64,000 nucleotides of DNA from Kibdelosporangium persicum (GCF_013280595.1 NZ_JAAATY010000013.1:1-64000), one strand, 5' to 3'; numbered from the stretch's first letter, positions 34,759 to 43,297 are shown. Notes: generated by a model from the letters alone, not told the origin. A program made the numbers and translations.

Positions 34759-36057
34759 ATGACCATCCTGCTCGGTGTTCTCGTCGTGATCGCGCTGACC
34801 GCGCTCACCGGATATTTCGTGGCGCAGGAATTCGGCTACATGGCCGTGGACCGGTCCCGGCTCAAGGCTCGCGCCGCCGTCGGCGACACAGGTGCCACCC
34901 GTGCACTCGCGATCACCCGCCGTACCTCGTTCATGCTGTCCGGCGCCCAGCTCGGCATCACTGTGACGGGTCTGCTCGTCGGTTTCGTGGCCGAGCCGAT
35001 GATCGGCGCGGGCCTGGGTGAACTGCTCGGCGGCGCCGGAATCCCGCAAGGCGTGGGCGTCGCGGTCGGCACTGTGCTCGCGTTGCTCTTCTCCACCGGC
35101 GTGCAGATGGTGTTCGGCGAGCTCGTGCCGAAGAACCTGGCCATCGCGCGCCCGGAGCCCGTCGCGCGCCGGCTCGCCCTGTCCACCGGCCTCTACCTCA
35201 AGGTTTTCGGCTGGTTGATCCGGCTGTTCGACCACGCGTCGAACCTGCTGTTGAAACTGCTGCGGATCACACCGGTGCACGACGTCGAGCACGCCGCGAC
35301 CCCGCGGGACCTCGAGCACATCGTGGCCGCGTCCCGGGACAGCGGCGACTTGCCCGTCGAACTGTCCACATTGCTGGAGCGCACGCTGGACCTGCACGAA
35401 CGGACGGCCGAGCACGCGATGATCCCCCGCCCGCGGGTCACCACGATCAGCGCGGGCGAACCGGTCAGCCGCGCCGTGGAGCTGATGGCGTCCGGGAACT
35501 CCCGGCTGCCGGTGCTGGGTTCCGACGTGGACGATGTGATCGGGATGATCTGCCTGCGGGACGTGCTCGAACTGGACGGTCGCCTGGACATCGCCGTCCG
35601 CGACGCGGCACGGCCGACCGTGATGGTTCCCGCTTCCCTGCCCCTGCCGACGGTGCTGGCGCGCCTGCGTGAATCGGGTGACCAGTTCGCGTGTGTCGTC
35701 GACGAGTACGGCGGCCTGGCCGGCGTGATCACGTTGGAGGACATCGCCGAGGAACTCGTCGGCGAGATCACCGACGAACACGACCCGGCGGACGAAGGCG
35801 TCGCCGAACCGGCCGAGGACGGCTGGTTGCTGTCCGGCACAACGCATATCGACGAGGTGGAACGACTGATCGGGCACGACCTGCCGGACGGCGAGTACGA
35901 GACCATCGCCGGTCTGGTGATCACGGTGATGCAGCGACTGCCCCAGCCGGGCGACACGGTCACTGTCGGCTTGCCGCGTGGCAGTGAGATGACCGTGACA
36001 GTGCGGAACATCGCCAGGCATGTGCCGGAGACTGTGCTGCTGCGGGTGACGGCGTGA
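34759..36057 (+). CDS. CNNM/CorC (HlyC)-type membrane protein with CBS pair, first of two
   Basis: 432 aa from the ATG at 34759, which has GGAGG 7 nt upstream. The DUF21/CNNM membrane domain (about 1-190) carries FVAQEFGYMAVDRSRLK, LSGAQLGITVTGLL and VFGELVPKNLAIARPE. A CBS pair follows (about 210-335; MIPRPRVTTIS, LEDIAEELVGEI) and a CorC/HlyC C-terminal domain (345-430). Family members are implicated in Mg2+ or Co2+ efflux. Its stop overlaps the next gene by 4 bp (GTGA), so the two paralogues form an operon and probably a heterodimer. Confidence 0.9.
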   Translation: MTILLGVLVVIALTALTGYFVAQEFGYMAVDRSRLKARAAVGDTGATRALAITRRTSFMLSGAQLGITVTGLLVGFVAEPMIGAGLGELLGGAGIPQGVGVAVGTVLALLFSTGVQMVFGELVPKNLAIARPEPVARRLALSTGLYLKVFGWLIRLFDHASNLLLKLLRITPVHDVEHAATPRDLEHIVAASRDSGDLPVELSTLLERTLDLHERTAEHAMIPRPRVTTISAGEPVSRAVELMASGNSRLPVLGSDVDDVIGMICLRDVLELDGRLDIAVRDAARPTVMVPASLPLPTVLARLRESGDQFACVVDEYGGLAGVITLEDIAEELVGEITDEHDPADEGVAEPAEDGWLLSGTTHIDEVERLIGHDLPDGEYETIAGLVITVMQRLPQPGDTVTVGLPRGSEMTVTVRNIARHVPETVLLRVTA

Positions 36058-37055
36058 GCGGCCTGAGCACGTGGGTGGCCGTGATGATATCCGTCGGTGC
36101 CGTGGCGCTCAGCGCGTTCTTCGTCGCCGTCGAGTTCGCCTTGGTCGCCGCACGTCAGTACCGGCTTGAGGAGGCGGCCGAGTCGAGCCTGCCGGCCCGC
36201 GCCGCGCTGCGTAGTTCACGAGAACTGTCGTTGCTGCTGGCCGGTTCCCAGCTCGGTATCACGTTGTGCACGCTCGTCCTCGGCGCGGTCACCAAACCGG
36301 CCGTGCACAACATGATGACGCCGTTGCTGCACAGCTGGAACCTGCCTGATGTGACCGCGGAAGTGATCGCGTTCATCCTGTCGTTGATCGTCGTGACGTT
36401 CGTGCACCTGGTGGTCGGCGAGATGGCGCCGAAGTCGTGGGCGATCGCGCATCCCGAGTTCTCGGCGACGCTGCTCGCCCTGCCGATGCGCGGCTTCATG
36501 TGGCTGACCAGGCCGCTTCTGGTGGCACTGAACAACATCGCCAACTGGTGCCTGCGCAGGTTCGGCGTCGAGCCGGTGGACGAGGTGAGCACCGGCCGCA
36601 GCGCGGACGACCTGCGTCAGCTGCTCGACCACTCGGCACGCGCCGGGGCGCTGGACGATTCACGGCACGAGCAGCTGGCCACCGCGTTGGAGCTCAACTC
36701 CCGGCCGTTGCGGGAGATCGTGCGCGCCGAAGTGGCGTCCGTCCCGCCCGATGTCAGCTGCGCGCGGATCAAGGCGGTGGCCCGGTCGAGCGGGCACCTC
36801 AGGCTGGTCGTGCTGGCCGACGGGCAGCCGGTCGGCGTCGTGCACGTCCGCGACGCGCTGCTGCGACCGCCGTCGACCACAGCCGAGTCGCTCATGCGCC
36901 CGGTGTTGACGCTGGACGCGCAGACCCCGATCTACGCGGCGTTGAGCACGATGCGGGAGACGCGTAACCACTTGGCGGTCGTACAAGCCGACGGCGCGAT
37001 GACCGGCCTGGTGACGCTGGACGACGTCCTCAACCAGCTGCTGCCGGTAACCTGA
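36054..37055 (+). CDS. CNNM/CorC-type membrane protein with CBS pair, second of two
   Basis: 333 aa, GTG start within the upstream stop. It has the same DUF21/CNNM core (SAFFVAVEFALVAARQYRLEE, LAGSQLGITLCTLV, VGEMAPKSWAIAHPE) and a CBS pair ending VTLDDVLNQLL. It lacks the CorC/HlyC C-terminal domain of its neighbour, a division seen in paired actinobacterial copies. The pair should work together in divalent-cation homeostasis. Confidence 0.9.
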   Translation: MSGLSTWVAVMISVGAVALSAFFVAVEFALVAARQYRLEEAAESSLPARAALRSSRELSLLLAGSQLGITLCTLVLGAVTKPAVHNMMTPLLHSWNLPDVTAEVIAFILSLIVVTFVHLVVGEMAPKSWAIAHPEFSATLLALPMRGFMWLTRPLLVALNNIANWCLRRFGVEPVDEVSTGRSADDLRQLLDHSARAGALDDSRHEQLATALELNSRPLREIVRAEVASVPPDVSCARIKAVARSSGHLRLVVLADGQPVGVVHVRDALLRPPSTTAESLMRPVLTLDAQTPIYAALSTMRETRNHLAVVQADGAMTGLVTLDDVLNQLLPVT

Positions 37056-37059
37056 CGGT

Positions 37060-37788
37060 GTGATCGTCTTTCTGCATGGCGTGCCGGAGACGGCGGCCGT
37101 CTGGCGCAAGGTCCAGGCAGCGATCGGCGTGGAATCCGTCGCGCTGTCGCTGCCTGGGTTCGGCTGCCCTCGTCCGGACGGCTTCGGTTGCACCAAGGAC
37201 GAGTACGTCGCCTGGGTGGCCGGCCGGCTGGACCAGTTCGACGAGGTCGACCTGGTCGGCCATGACTGGGGCGCGGGCCTGACCTACCGCCTCGCCATGA
37301 CCTACCGGTTGCGCTCATGGGTCGCTGACGTCGCCAACATCATGCACCCGGACTACGTCTGGCACTCCATCGCCCAGGTCTGGCAGACGCCTGGCGAGGG
37401 CGAGGCCGCGATGCGAAGGACGCTCGCGACGCCCAGGGAGACACTCGCTGATCGGTATACCGCGTTCGGCGTGTCTCAGGAGGACGCGCTGGAGATGGCC
37501 CGCGGCCAGGACGAGACCATGGGCGGCTCGATCCTGTCGCTGTACCGGTCGGCGATGCCGAACCCGCACGACGACTGGGGTCCGCTGACCGCCACCGAAG
37601 CGCCAGGGATGGTGCTGCACGCGACCGGCGACCAGTTCTCCGACGAGGCCAGGGCGCGGGACGTCGCGAACGCACTGGGCGCCCGCTATCACCCGATCGA
37701 GGCAAATCACTTCTGGCCGTACCAGGCTCCGGACCGCGCCGCGGAGGTCCTGACGTCCTTCTGGAGCTCCGTCCCGCCGGGCCGGTGA
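37060..37788 (+). CDS. Alpha/beta-hydrolase (haloalkane dehalogenase/epoxide hydrolase-like)
   Basis: 242 aa, GTG start 4 bp after the previous gene. HG oxyanion motif FLHGVPE; nucleophile elbow LVGHDWGAG with Asp instead of Ser, as in epoxide hydrolases and haloalkane dehalogenases; catalytic His in EANHFWPYQ near the end. It is smaller than the typical 290-aa family, because the cap is short. The natural substrate is unknown. It is probably part of the CNNM transcript by spacing only. Confidence 0.85.
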   Translation: MIVFLHGVPETAAVWRKVQAAIGVESVALSLPGFGCPRPDGFGCTKDEYVAWVAGRLDQFDEVDLVGHDWGAGLTYRLAMTYRLRSWVADVANIMHPDYVWHSIAQVWQTPGEGEAAMRRTLATPRETLADRYTAFGVSQEDALEMARGQDETMGGSILSLYRSAMPNPHDDWGPLTATEAPGMVLHATGDQFSDEARARDVANALGARYHPIEANHFWPYQAPDRAAEVLTSFWSSVPPGR

Positions 37789-37846
37789 AACGTCCACAGC
37801 GGACTTGCCGGTTTGGATGACCGCCTCTCCTGGTCATCCCGGAAGC

Positions 37847-38626
37847 ATGAGCCCACGGCCACGCGGAGTCCTAGGTGTACTCGTCGCGACCACCGCCATG
37901 CTGACCGGGTTGGCCGTCACGCCCGCCTCAGCGCACACGTACAGCATCGTCGACGGCCACGCGGTGGACGTCCGGACGGGGCCTGGCATGCAGGAGGGGA
38001 CGATCGGCGCCGTCAGCGGCGGACAACGTGTCGCCGTCGCATGCACCGTCCGCGGTGAGAGCGTCACCGGGCCGAACAGGACGACGGATGTGTGGGATTA
38101 CATCCACCTGAAGGGCTACATCCCGGACGCGTATGTCCACACCGGAGTGTCCACGGCGGTCGGTCCGCCGTGTGGCGGCAGCGAGCTGCACTGGGACCCG
38201 TCCGAGATGAACCTGCGAGCCGAACAGCCGGGCACGCGCAGGCTCTACGACGAGATCAAGGCCAACCCGGCGTGGAACCTGCGCGGCGGGGACGCCCACT
38301 TCGCCGGGATCTACGCCGACAGACGCGGTGAGCACGGCGAAGGCCGGGCGCTGGACTACTGGATGGACGTGGACGTGCCCGCCGAGTTCACCGCCGGCTG
38401 GGAGCTCGCCGACTACCTGCGCGCCAACGCCGGGCCGTACGGCATCCAGACGATCATCTGGAACGACAAGGCGTGGCTGGCAGGCAACCCGGACGCGGGC
38501 TGGCAGGAGTACGACGAGATCGCCAACTGCGGCGCGTCGACCAAGACCTGCAAGCACAACGATCACGTGCACATCGGCCAGAACTGGGCCGGTGCCGTGC
38601 TGAAGACCGCACACTGGGGACACTGA
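37847..38626 (+). CDS. Secreted SH3-domain protein with ARB_07466-like peptidase-type domain
   Basis: 259 aa from the ATG at 37847. The signal peptide ends near TPASA. A bacterial SH3-like domain (about 30-100: VDVRTGPGMQEGTIG) comes first. The C-terminal domain (105-259) has the LAS-type metal motif pattern EHGEGRALDYWMD and HNDHVHIGQ, so a D,D- or L,D-peptidase-like activity on peptidoglycan is plausible. It resembles the uncharacterised ARB_07466-like family. The regular His-x-x-x-x-x-x-Asp and His-x-His ligands appear intact. Confidence 0.8.
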   Translation: MSPRPRGVLGVLVATTAMLTGLAVTPASAHTYSIVDGHAVDVRTGPGMQEGTIGAVSGGQRVAVACTVRGESVTGPNRTTDVWDYIHLKGYIPDAYVHTGVSTAVGPPCGGSELHWDPSEMNLRAEQPGTRRLYDEIKANPAWNLRGGDAHFAGIYADRRGEHGEGRALDYWMDVDVPAEFTAGWELADYLRANAGPYGIQTIIWNDKAWLAGNPDAGWQEYDEIANCGASTKTCKHNDHVHIGQNWAGAVLKTAHWGH

Positions 38627-38862
38627 GAACGAAGCGACGAACCCCGCTGACCACGGCATGCCTCACGGGGCAGGGCGGCCGTCAACTCGTCGGCGCTCCA
38701 GAGGCCTGGCGGCTGAACTTCCGATTCGAGCGTTGCCTCCGTGGAGGGCCTCCCGGGCCTACCTCTGCGAGGCCGCTCGGGCACCCACCAGGAGCGAGGC
38801 CCGGCTCCTTCGTCATACCGCCCGGGGACAAGGCACCAGGAGTCCGCCCAGGGGAATCCCGG

Positions 38863-38932
38863 GGTGTCGCAAAGGCCGACACGGGGTGCCGGAACGGGGA
38901 TTTCGGGGTGCCGGAATGGTGGACACGGGGTG
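38863..38932 (+). repeat. 22-bp tandem repeat array, copy B
   Basis: Units at 38863-38884, 38885-38906 and 38907-38928 plus the start of a fourth repeat the 22-bp consensus GGTGCCGGAAYGGTGGACAC (units 1 and 2 diverged). Unit 3 differs from the copy A units only in its last base. The surrounding stretch 38627-38974 has no convincing gene. Confidence 0.8.
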
Positions 38933-38974
38933 GGGCCAGGGGATTGTTGTTGCCGGTGGGTGGCTGTTGCGGCG

Positions 38975-39003
38975 TTGTCGCTTCGGATTCTCGGTCCTAT
39001 CTT
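38975..39003 (+). promoter_or_regulatory. Sigma-70-like promoter of the CDF exporter gene, leaderless
   Basis: TTGTCG and TATCTT are separated by exactly 17 bp, and the ATG at 39011 starts 7 bp after the -10 box. Transcription would then begin at or next to the start codon. This would be a leaderless mRNA, which agrees with the lack of a ribosome binding site before the gene. Confidence 0.6.
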
Positions 39004-39010
39004 GTGGGAC

Positions 39011-40006
39011 ATGGGTCACGGGCATGGACACGGGCACCGGAAAGGTCTTCTGGCGGCGCTGAGGCCGCACAGCCATGCCGCCGGGGACATTGTGGACAGT
39101 ACGCTCGAAGCCAGTCGCCGGGGCATGCGGGCGTTGTGGATCTCCTTCGCCGCCTTGATGATCACGGCCGTCGCGCAGGCCGTCCTGGTGGCCTTCACCG
39201 GATCCGTCGCACTGCTTGGCGACACGCTGCACAACTTCGCCGACGCGTTGACCGCTGTGCCGTTGGGAATCGCGTTCCTGCTGGGCAGGCGGGCGGCGAC
39301 CCGGCGGTTCACGTACGGACTCGGCCGCGCGGAGGACCTGGCCGGGCTGGTGATCCTCGCGGTGATCGGCACGTCCGCCGGACTGGCGGGCTGGGAGGCG
39401 GTCCAGCGCCTGGTCGAGCCGCGCGACATGCGCAACGTCGGCTGGGTGGCCGCCGCCGGGCTGATCGGTTTCCTGGGCAACGAACTCGTCGCCCGTTACC
39501 GGATCACGGTCGGCAGGCAGATCGGATCGGCCGCGCTGGTCGCCGACGGGCTGCACGCCCGGACCGACGGATTCACCAGCCTCGCCGTCCTGCTCTCGGC
39601 CGGTGGTGCGGCGGTGGGCTGGCAGTGGGCCGATCCGGTGGTCGGCCTGCTGATCACCGCGGCCATCCTGTCGGTGTTGTGGGGCGCGGCCAAGCAGGTC
39701 TTCGGCCGCCTGCTCGACGGCGTCGACCCGACTCTGGTCGACCAGGCCGAGCACGCGCTCGCCGCGTCGCCGGAAGTGCTTGCCGTGCACCAACTCCGGC
39801 TGCGCTGGGTGGGCCACGCCCTGCACGCGGAAGCGGAGTTGTCCGTCGACCCTGGGCTGACGTTGACAGCCGCACACCGCATCGCGCACGACGCCGAACA
39901 CAGGCTCATGCACGCGTTGCCCCGGGTGTCACGGGCGGTGCTGCACGCCCATCCCGCCGCACCGCACTGCGACGCCGCGCACGAGCTGGTGGCGCATCAC
40001 CACTAA
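39011..40006 (+). CDS. Cation diffusion facilitator (zinc-type) exporter
   Basis: 331 aa. The N-terminus MGHGHGHGHRK is a His-rich metal-binding tail. Six membrane segments follow, with TM2 SVALLGDTLHNFADAL and TM5 LVADGLHARTDGF carrying the HxxxD pairs that form the transport site of Zn2+-transporting CDFs. The cytoplasmic C-terminal domain (about 215-300) ends in another His-rich tail (HCDAAHELVAHHH). It should export Zn2+ (or Cd2+/Co2+) by proton antiport. No ribosome binding site is seen; a promoter directly upstream suggests a leaderless mRNA. The stop overlaps the convergent gene by 4 bp. Confidence 0.92.
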   Translation: MGHGHGHGHRKGLLAALRPHSHAAGDIVDSTLEASRRGMRALWISFAALMITAVAQAVLVAFTGSVALLGDTLHNFADALTAVPLGIAFLLGRRAATRRFTYGLGRAEDLAGLVILAVIGTSAGLAGWEAVQRLVEPRDMRNVGWVAAAGLIGFLGNELVARYRITVGRQIGSAALVADGLHARTDGFTSLAVLLSAGGAAVGWQWADPVVGLLITAAILSVLWGAAKQVFGRLLDGVDPTLVDQAEHALAASPEVLAVHQLRLRWVGHALHAEAELSVDPGLTLTAAHRIAHDAEHRLMHALPRVSRAVLHAHPAAPHCDAAHELVAHHH

Positions 40007-40656
40007 CGCGGTCCCTCGGGCGCTCCGTCCGACGTGAGCGCCCCTTGCCCCGGCTTGGACGGCAGGAAGATGTGGGCGTGCCCGCGGCCGGAGTCGATGT
40101 TGAGCACGTCGAGCTGGGTGGCCGCGATCGACCAGGTGACGATCGCCGCGTCACGCTGCCGTCCTGCGGTCTGCAGCCAGGTCTCCTTGCCGGGGGCGTC
40201 CAGGGCTTGGGCGTACGTGTCGACGGCCAGGTCGAGCTGCTGCACGCTGGAGGCGAGGCCGGAACGGGCGATGTTCACGGCGGTCCCGGCTGACGGCCGC
40301 TCCGCGAACTCGGCCACGTAACCCTTCGTGATCTGCTTCCAGCCGCTGACCTGTTCCTTCGTGGCCGTGGTGGTGTTCAGGCCCTCCAGCACGGGCAGCA
40401 GGCCGTCGTGGATGCGCCTGGCCTGGTCGGTGAGCGTGCCGATCTGGGCGTGATCGCGTTGCGCGTCCTGTTTCTTCATCTCCGCGACCGGATCGGACTC
40501 GGCCGTGATCTCGGCGGCCGGGCGCCCGAGGAACAGCCCGGCGACGAACGCGACCACGATGATCGGGACCGACCACCACAGCTTCGCCCGGCCGGATTGG
40601 TCCGAGGATTCGCCGCCCCAGCGTTCACTGCGCACAGGACGAGGACGCGAGCGCAC
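40003..40656 (-). CDS. Membrane-anchored protein of unknown function
   Basis: 217 aa. A short Arg-rich inside segment, one membrane helix (about 27-45, SVPIIVVAFVAGLFLG) and a ~165-residue outside domain with mostly helical character (EMKKQDAQRDHAQIGTLTD, VQQLDLAVDTYAQALD). Actinomycete hypothetical proteins of this shape lack an assigned role. Tail-to-tail 4-bp overlap with the CDF gene. Confidence 0.7.
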   Translation of the reverse strand: MRSRPRPVRSERWGGESSDQSGRAKLWWSVPIIVVAFVAGLFLGRPAAEITAESDPVAEMKKQDAQRDHAQIGTLTDQARRIHDGLLPVLEGLNTTTATKEQVSGWKQITKGYVAEFAERPSAGTAVNIARSGLASSVQQLDLAVDTYAQALDAPGKETWLQTAGRQRDAAIVTWSIAATQLDVLNIDSGRGHAHIFLPSKPGQGALTSDGAPEGPR

Positions 40657-40721
40657 AACCGCCTCCAGTGGTAGCCGACCCGGCCCGTCATGTTATTGGT
40701 CGGACCTATCCGGCGAAAGAC

Positions 40722-41042
40722 TCAAACGTCGATCTTTCCCGCGTGGAACAGCGCTTGGTCGAGCAAGCTCCGGACGTGCTCGTTGGCGGCCGAGTAGTAC
40801 ACGAACGTGCCCTCCCTGCGGCCCTTGACAAGACCCGCGAGCCGGAGTTTGGCCAGGTGCTGACTGACCGCGGTGGGCGCGGCGCCGGCCAGTTCGGCGA
40901 GGCACGCGACCGAGGACTCGCCCTGCAACAGCGCCCACAGCACCCGGATCCGGGTCGGATCGGCCAGCAGCCGGAAGGTTTCGGCGGCGAGGTGGACCTG
41001 CTCGTCGGAGGGCATGTCGAAGTCCGGCAGTGACGAGTGCAT
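40722..41042 (-). CDS. ArsR/SmtB-family metal-responsive repressor
   Basis: 106 aa, the standard size. Winged helix: LADPTRIRVLWALLQGESSVACLAELAGAAPTAVSQHLAKLR, with wing LVKGRREGTFVYYSA. Candidate metal ligands are the His residues in MHSS, QVHLAAE, NEHVRSLLDQALFHAG and the Cys in VACLAE. Divergent from a P1B-4 ATPase gene and with an inverted-repeat operator between them, it should repress the efflux pump until bound by Co2+, Ni2+ or a similar metal, like NmtR, KmtR or CmtR in mycobacteria. Confidence 0.88.
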   Translation of the reverse strand: MHSSLPDFDMPSDEQVHLAAETFRLLADPTRIRVLWALLQGESSVACLAELAGAAPTAVSQHLAKLRLAGLVKGRREGTFVYYSAANEHVRSLLDQALFHAGKIDV

Positions 41043-41071
41043 ACCTCAGCATAGCCCGCATAGTCAACTGG

Positions 41072-41102
41072 TTGCGTATCTGCATGACTGCGCAGATAGG
41101 AT
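41072..41102 (+). promoter_or_regulatory. ArsR operator overlapping the promoter of the metal ATPase
   Basis: TATCTGC (41077-41083) and GCAGATA (41092-41098) form a perfect 7-bp inverted repeat with an 8-bp centre. TTGCGT and TAGGAT could be the -35 and -10 boxes, 19 bp apart, so the operator fills the spacer and would block RNA polymerase. The GTG of the ATPase gene follows the -10 box by 6 bp, so this mRNA may also be leaderless. Confidence 0.62.
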
Positions 41103-41108
41103 GTCAAT

Positions 41109-42968
41109 GTGCTTGTTGACGTGGAACGCCCAGCCGCTCGGTCCGCCCGCCGAGTGAGCGCGTGGACGCTGCCTGAAGTGCGGTGGGCGACCGTCGCGAC
41201 CGCGCTGTTCGGCCTCGGCCTGCTCGCCCAGGTCTCGGGCGCGCCCGCGTGGTCGTGGTGGGGTCTATACCTGGCCTGCTACGTCACCGGTGGCTGGCAA
41301 CCGGCGCTGGACGGGCTGAAGGCGTTGCGTGACCGGACGCTGGACGTCGACCTGCTGATGGTCGTGGCGGCGGCGGGCGCCGCGGCGATCGGGCAGGTCT
41401 TCGACGGCGGGCTGCTCATCGTGATCTTCGCGACGTCCGGCGCGCTCGAGGCCATCGCGACCAAGCGCACCGAGGATTCGGTCCGCGGCCTGCTGGACCT
41501 CACGCCCCAGACGGCGACCCGGCTGACCGCCGACGGCGCGCAGCAAGTCGACGCGGCGGAGCTGCGGGCCGGGGACGTGATCCTGGTCCGTCCCGGTGAG
41601 CGGATCGGCGGTGACGGCGAGGTCATCGACGGCGCGAGTGAGGTCGACCAGGCCACGATCACCGGCGAACCGCTGCCGGCCGCGAAACACGTGGGCGACG
41701 AGGTCTTCGCCGGGACGCTGAACGGCACCGGCGCGCTGCACGTGCGCATCACCAGGCCCGCCGAGGACACGGTGATCGCCAGGATCGTCGCGATGGTCGA
41801 GCAGGCGAGCGCGACCAAGGCCCGCACCCAGCTGTTCATCGAGAAGGTCGAGCAACGCTATTCGGTCGGCATGGTCGCCGTGACGCTCGCCCTTTTGGTC
41901 GTGCCGTTGCTGTTCGGCGCGGCGTTCGAACCGACACTGTTGCGTGCCATGACGTTCATGATCGTCGCGTCGCCATGTGCCTTGGTGTTGGCGACGATGC
42001 CGCCGCTGCTGTCGGCCATCGCCAACGCGGGCAAGCACGGTGTCCTGGTGAAATCCGCGACCGTGCTGGAGCGCCTCGGCACGGCCAAGCGCGTGGCCTT
42101 CGACAAGACCGGCACACTGACGTCAGGCACGCCTGAGGTCGCCGTGGTGCACCGGATCATGGACGTCGACGTGCTGAGTCTCGCGGCAGCCGTGGAAAGC
42201 CGGTCCGAGCACCCGGTGGCCCGCGCGATTGCCGCCGCGTGCCCGTCCGTTCGCCCGGTCACCGAGTTCGTTTCCCTGCCCGGCAAGGGAGTCTCCGGCC
42301 GGGTCGACGGGCGTCTGGTCGAAGTGGGCAGCCCGGCCCACCTGCCCACGGGCCCTGTGGTGGACGAGGTGGAGGCCGCCGGGCACACCGCGATCGTGGT
42401 GTGCGTCGACGGTGCCCTCGCCGGAGTCATCGGCGTGACGGATCGGCTCCGCGCGGGCGCGGCCGGCGCTGTGTCCGATCTGGCCGAGATGAACCCCGTT
42501 CTGCTCACCGGGGACAATCCGCGCGCGGCCGCCAAGATCGCCGCGGACGTCGGGATCACGGACGTCCGCGCGAGCCTGCTGCCCCAGGACAAAGTGGCCG
42601 CCGTGCGGGAACTGCCCAAGGCGATCGTGGTGGGCGACGGCGTGAACGACGCACCCGCCCTGGCGGCGGCGCACGTCGGCATCGCCATGGGCCGCAGCGG
42701 GTCCGACCTGGCGCTGGACACCGCCGACATCGTGATCACCCGAGACGACCTCACCACCGTCCCCGCCGTGGTGGCGCTGGCCCGCCGGGCGCGTCGAGTC
42801 GTGATCGCGAACCTGGTCATCGCCGGGACGTTCATCGTGGTCCTGGCGGCGTGGGACCTCTTCGGAACGCTGCCGCTGCCGCTCGGGGTCGCCGGCCACG
42901 AAGGCTCCACGGTCATCGTGGGCCTCAACGGCCTTCGCCTGCTCCGCCGGTCGGCCTGGCGGGCCTGA
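41109..42968 (+). CDS. P1B-4-type metal-transporting ATPase (CtpD/CoaT-like)
   Basis: 619 aa from a GTG. P-type ATPase core: the phosphorylation motif FDKTGTLTSG, TGEP in the A-domain (TITGEPLPA), the HP motif in SEHPVARAI, and GDGVNDAPAL. It lacks an N-terminal heavy-metal domain, carries SPC (VASPCALVLA) instead of CPC in the sixth helix, and ends with the P1B-4 motif HEGSTVIVGLNGLRLL. P1B-4 pumps export Co2+, Ni2+, Fe2+ or Zn2+. The divergent ArsR gene is its likely repressor. Confidence 0.92.
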   Translation: MLVDVERPAARSARRVSAWTLPEVRWATVATALFGLGLLAQVSGAPAWSWWGLYLACYVTGGWQPALDGLKALRDRTLDVDLLMVVAAAGAAAIGQVFDGGLLIVIFATSGALEAIATKRTEDSVRGLLDLTPQTATRLTADGAQQVDAAELRAGDVILVRPGERIGGDGEVIDGASEVDQATITGEPLPAAKHVGDEVFAGTLNGTGALHVRITRPAEDTVIARIVAMVEQASATKARTQLFIEKVEQRYSVGMVAVTLALLVVPLLFGAAFEPTLLRAMTFMIVASPCALVLATMPPLLSAIANAGKHGVLVKSATVLERLGTAKRVAFDKTGTLTSGTPEVAVVHRIMDVDVLSLAAAVESRSEHPVARAIAAACPSVRPVTEFVSLPGKGVSGRVDGRLVEVGSPAHLPTGPVVDEVEAAGHTAIVVCVDGALAGVIGVTDRLRAGAAGAVSDLAEMNPVLLTGDNPRAAAKIAADVGITDVRASLLPQDKVAAVRELPKAIVVGDGVNDAPALAAAHVGIAMGRSGSDLALDTADIVITRDDLTTVPAVVALARRARRVVIANLVIAGTFIVVLAAWDLFGTLPLPLGVAGHEGSTVIVGLNGLRLLRRSAWRA

Positions 42969-43068
42969 CCACCGCTCCAGCGGCATATCACCCGTAGGGG
43001 CTAAGTCGCATAACGGTGTCTTGGCCGGGTAGTCCACATGCGCCAGACAACGACACCGGGAGGAACCA

Positions 43069-43251
43069 GTGTTCGAGAAGGCCAAGGAAAAGCTGCAGAA
43101 GTTCACCGAGGACAATCCGGAGAAGACCGACCAGGGCATCGACAAGGCCGCGGAGCTCGCCGACGAGAAGACCGGCGGCAAGCACGGCGACAAGATCCAG
43201 CAAGGTGCCGACAAGCTCAAGGACCACATGCAACAGCAGCGCCCGGAATGA
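43069..43251 (+). CDS. MT0933-like antitoxin (small hydrophilic protein)
   Basis: 60 aa, GTG start with GGGAGGAAC upstream. It matches MT0933-type antitoxins: Lys/Glu/Asp-rich helix, FEKAKEKLQKFTE then QGIDKAAELADEKTGGKHGD. Members are annotated as antitoxins, but many are orphans. No toxin-like gene is adjacent here, so either the partner lies elsewhere or the function differs. It stands alone between the ATPase gene and a terminator. Confidence 0.72.
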   Translation: MFEKAKEKLQKFTEDNPEKTDQGIDKAAELADEKTGGKHGDKIQQGADKLKDHMQQQRPE

Positions 43252-43265
43252 CATGCCCGGAACGC

Positions 43266-43297
43266 GTCCAGGCAGGCCGAGGGTGGCCTGCCTGGAC
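43266..43297. terminator. Bidirectional hairpin terminator between antitoxin and LysR genes
   Basis: A perfect 13-bp stem (GTCCAGGCAGGCC and complement) with a 6-nt loop occupies the 51-bp gap between convergent genes. Confidence 0.88.

Noticed and set aside
38627-38974. Frames that read through the 22-bp repeats as protein (GVPEWWTRGG-like)
   Set aside because: The same peptide appears only because the DNA unit repeats; both arrays lie in gene-free gaps, and the CDF gene starts at 39011 with its own promoter.
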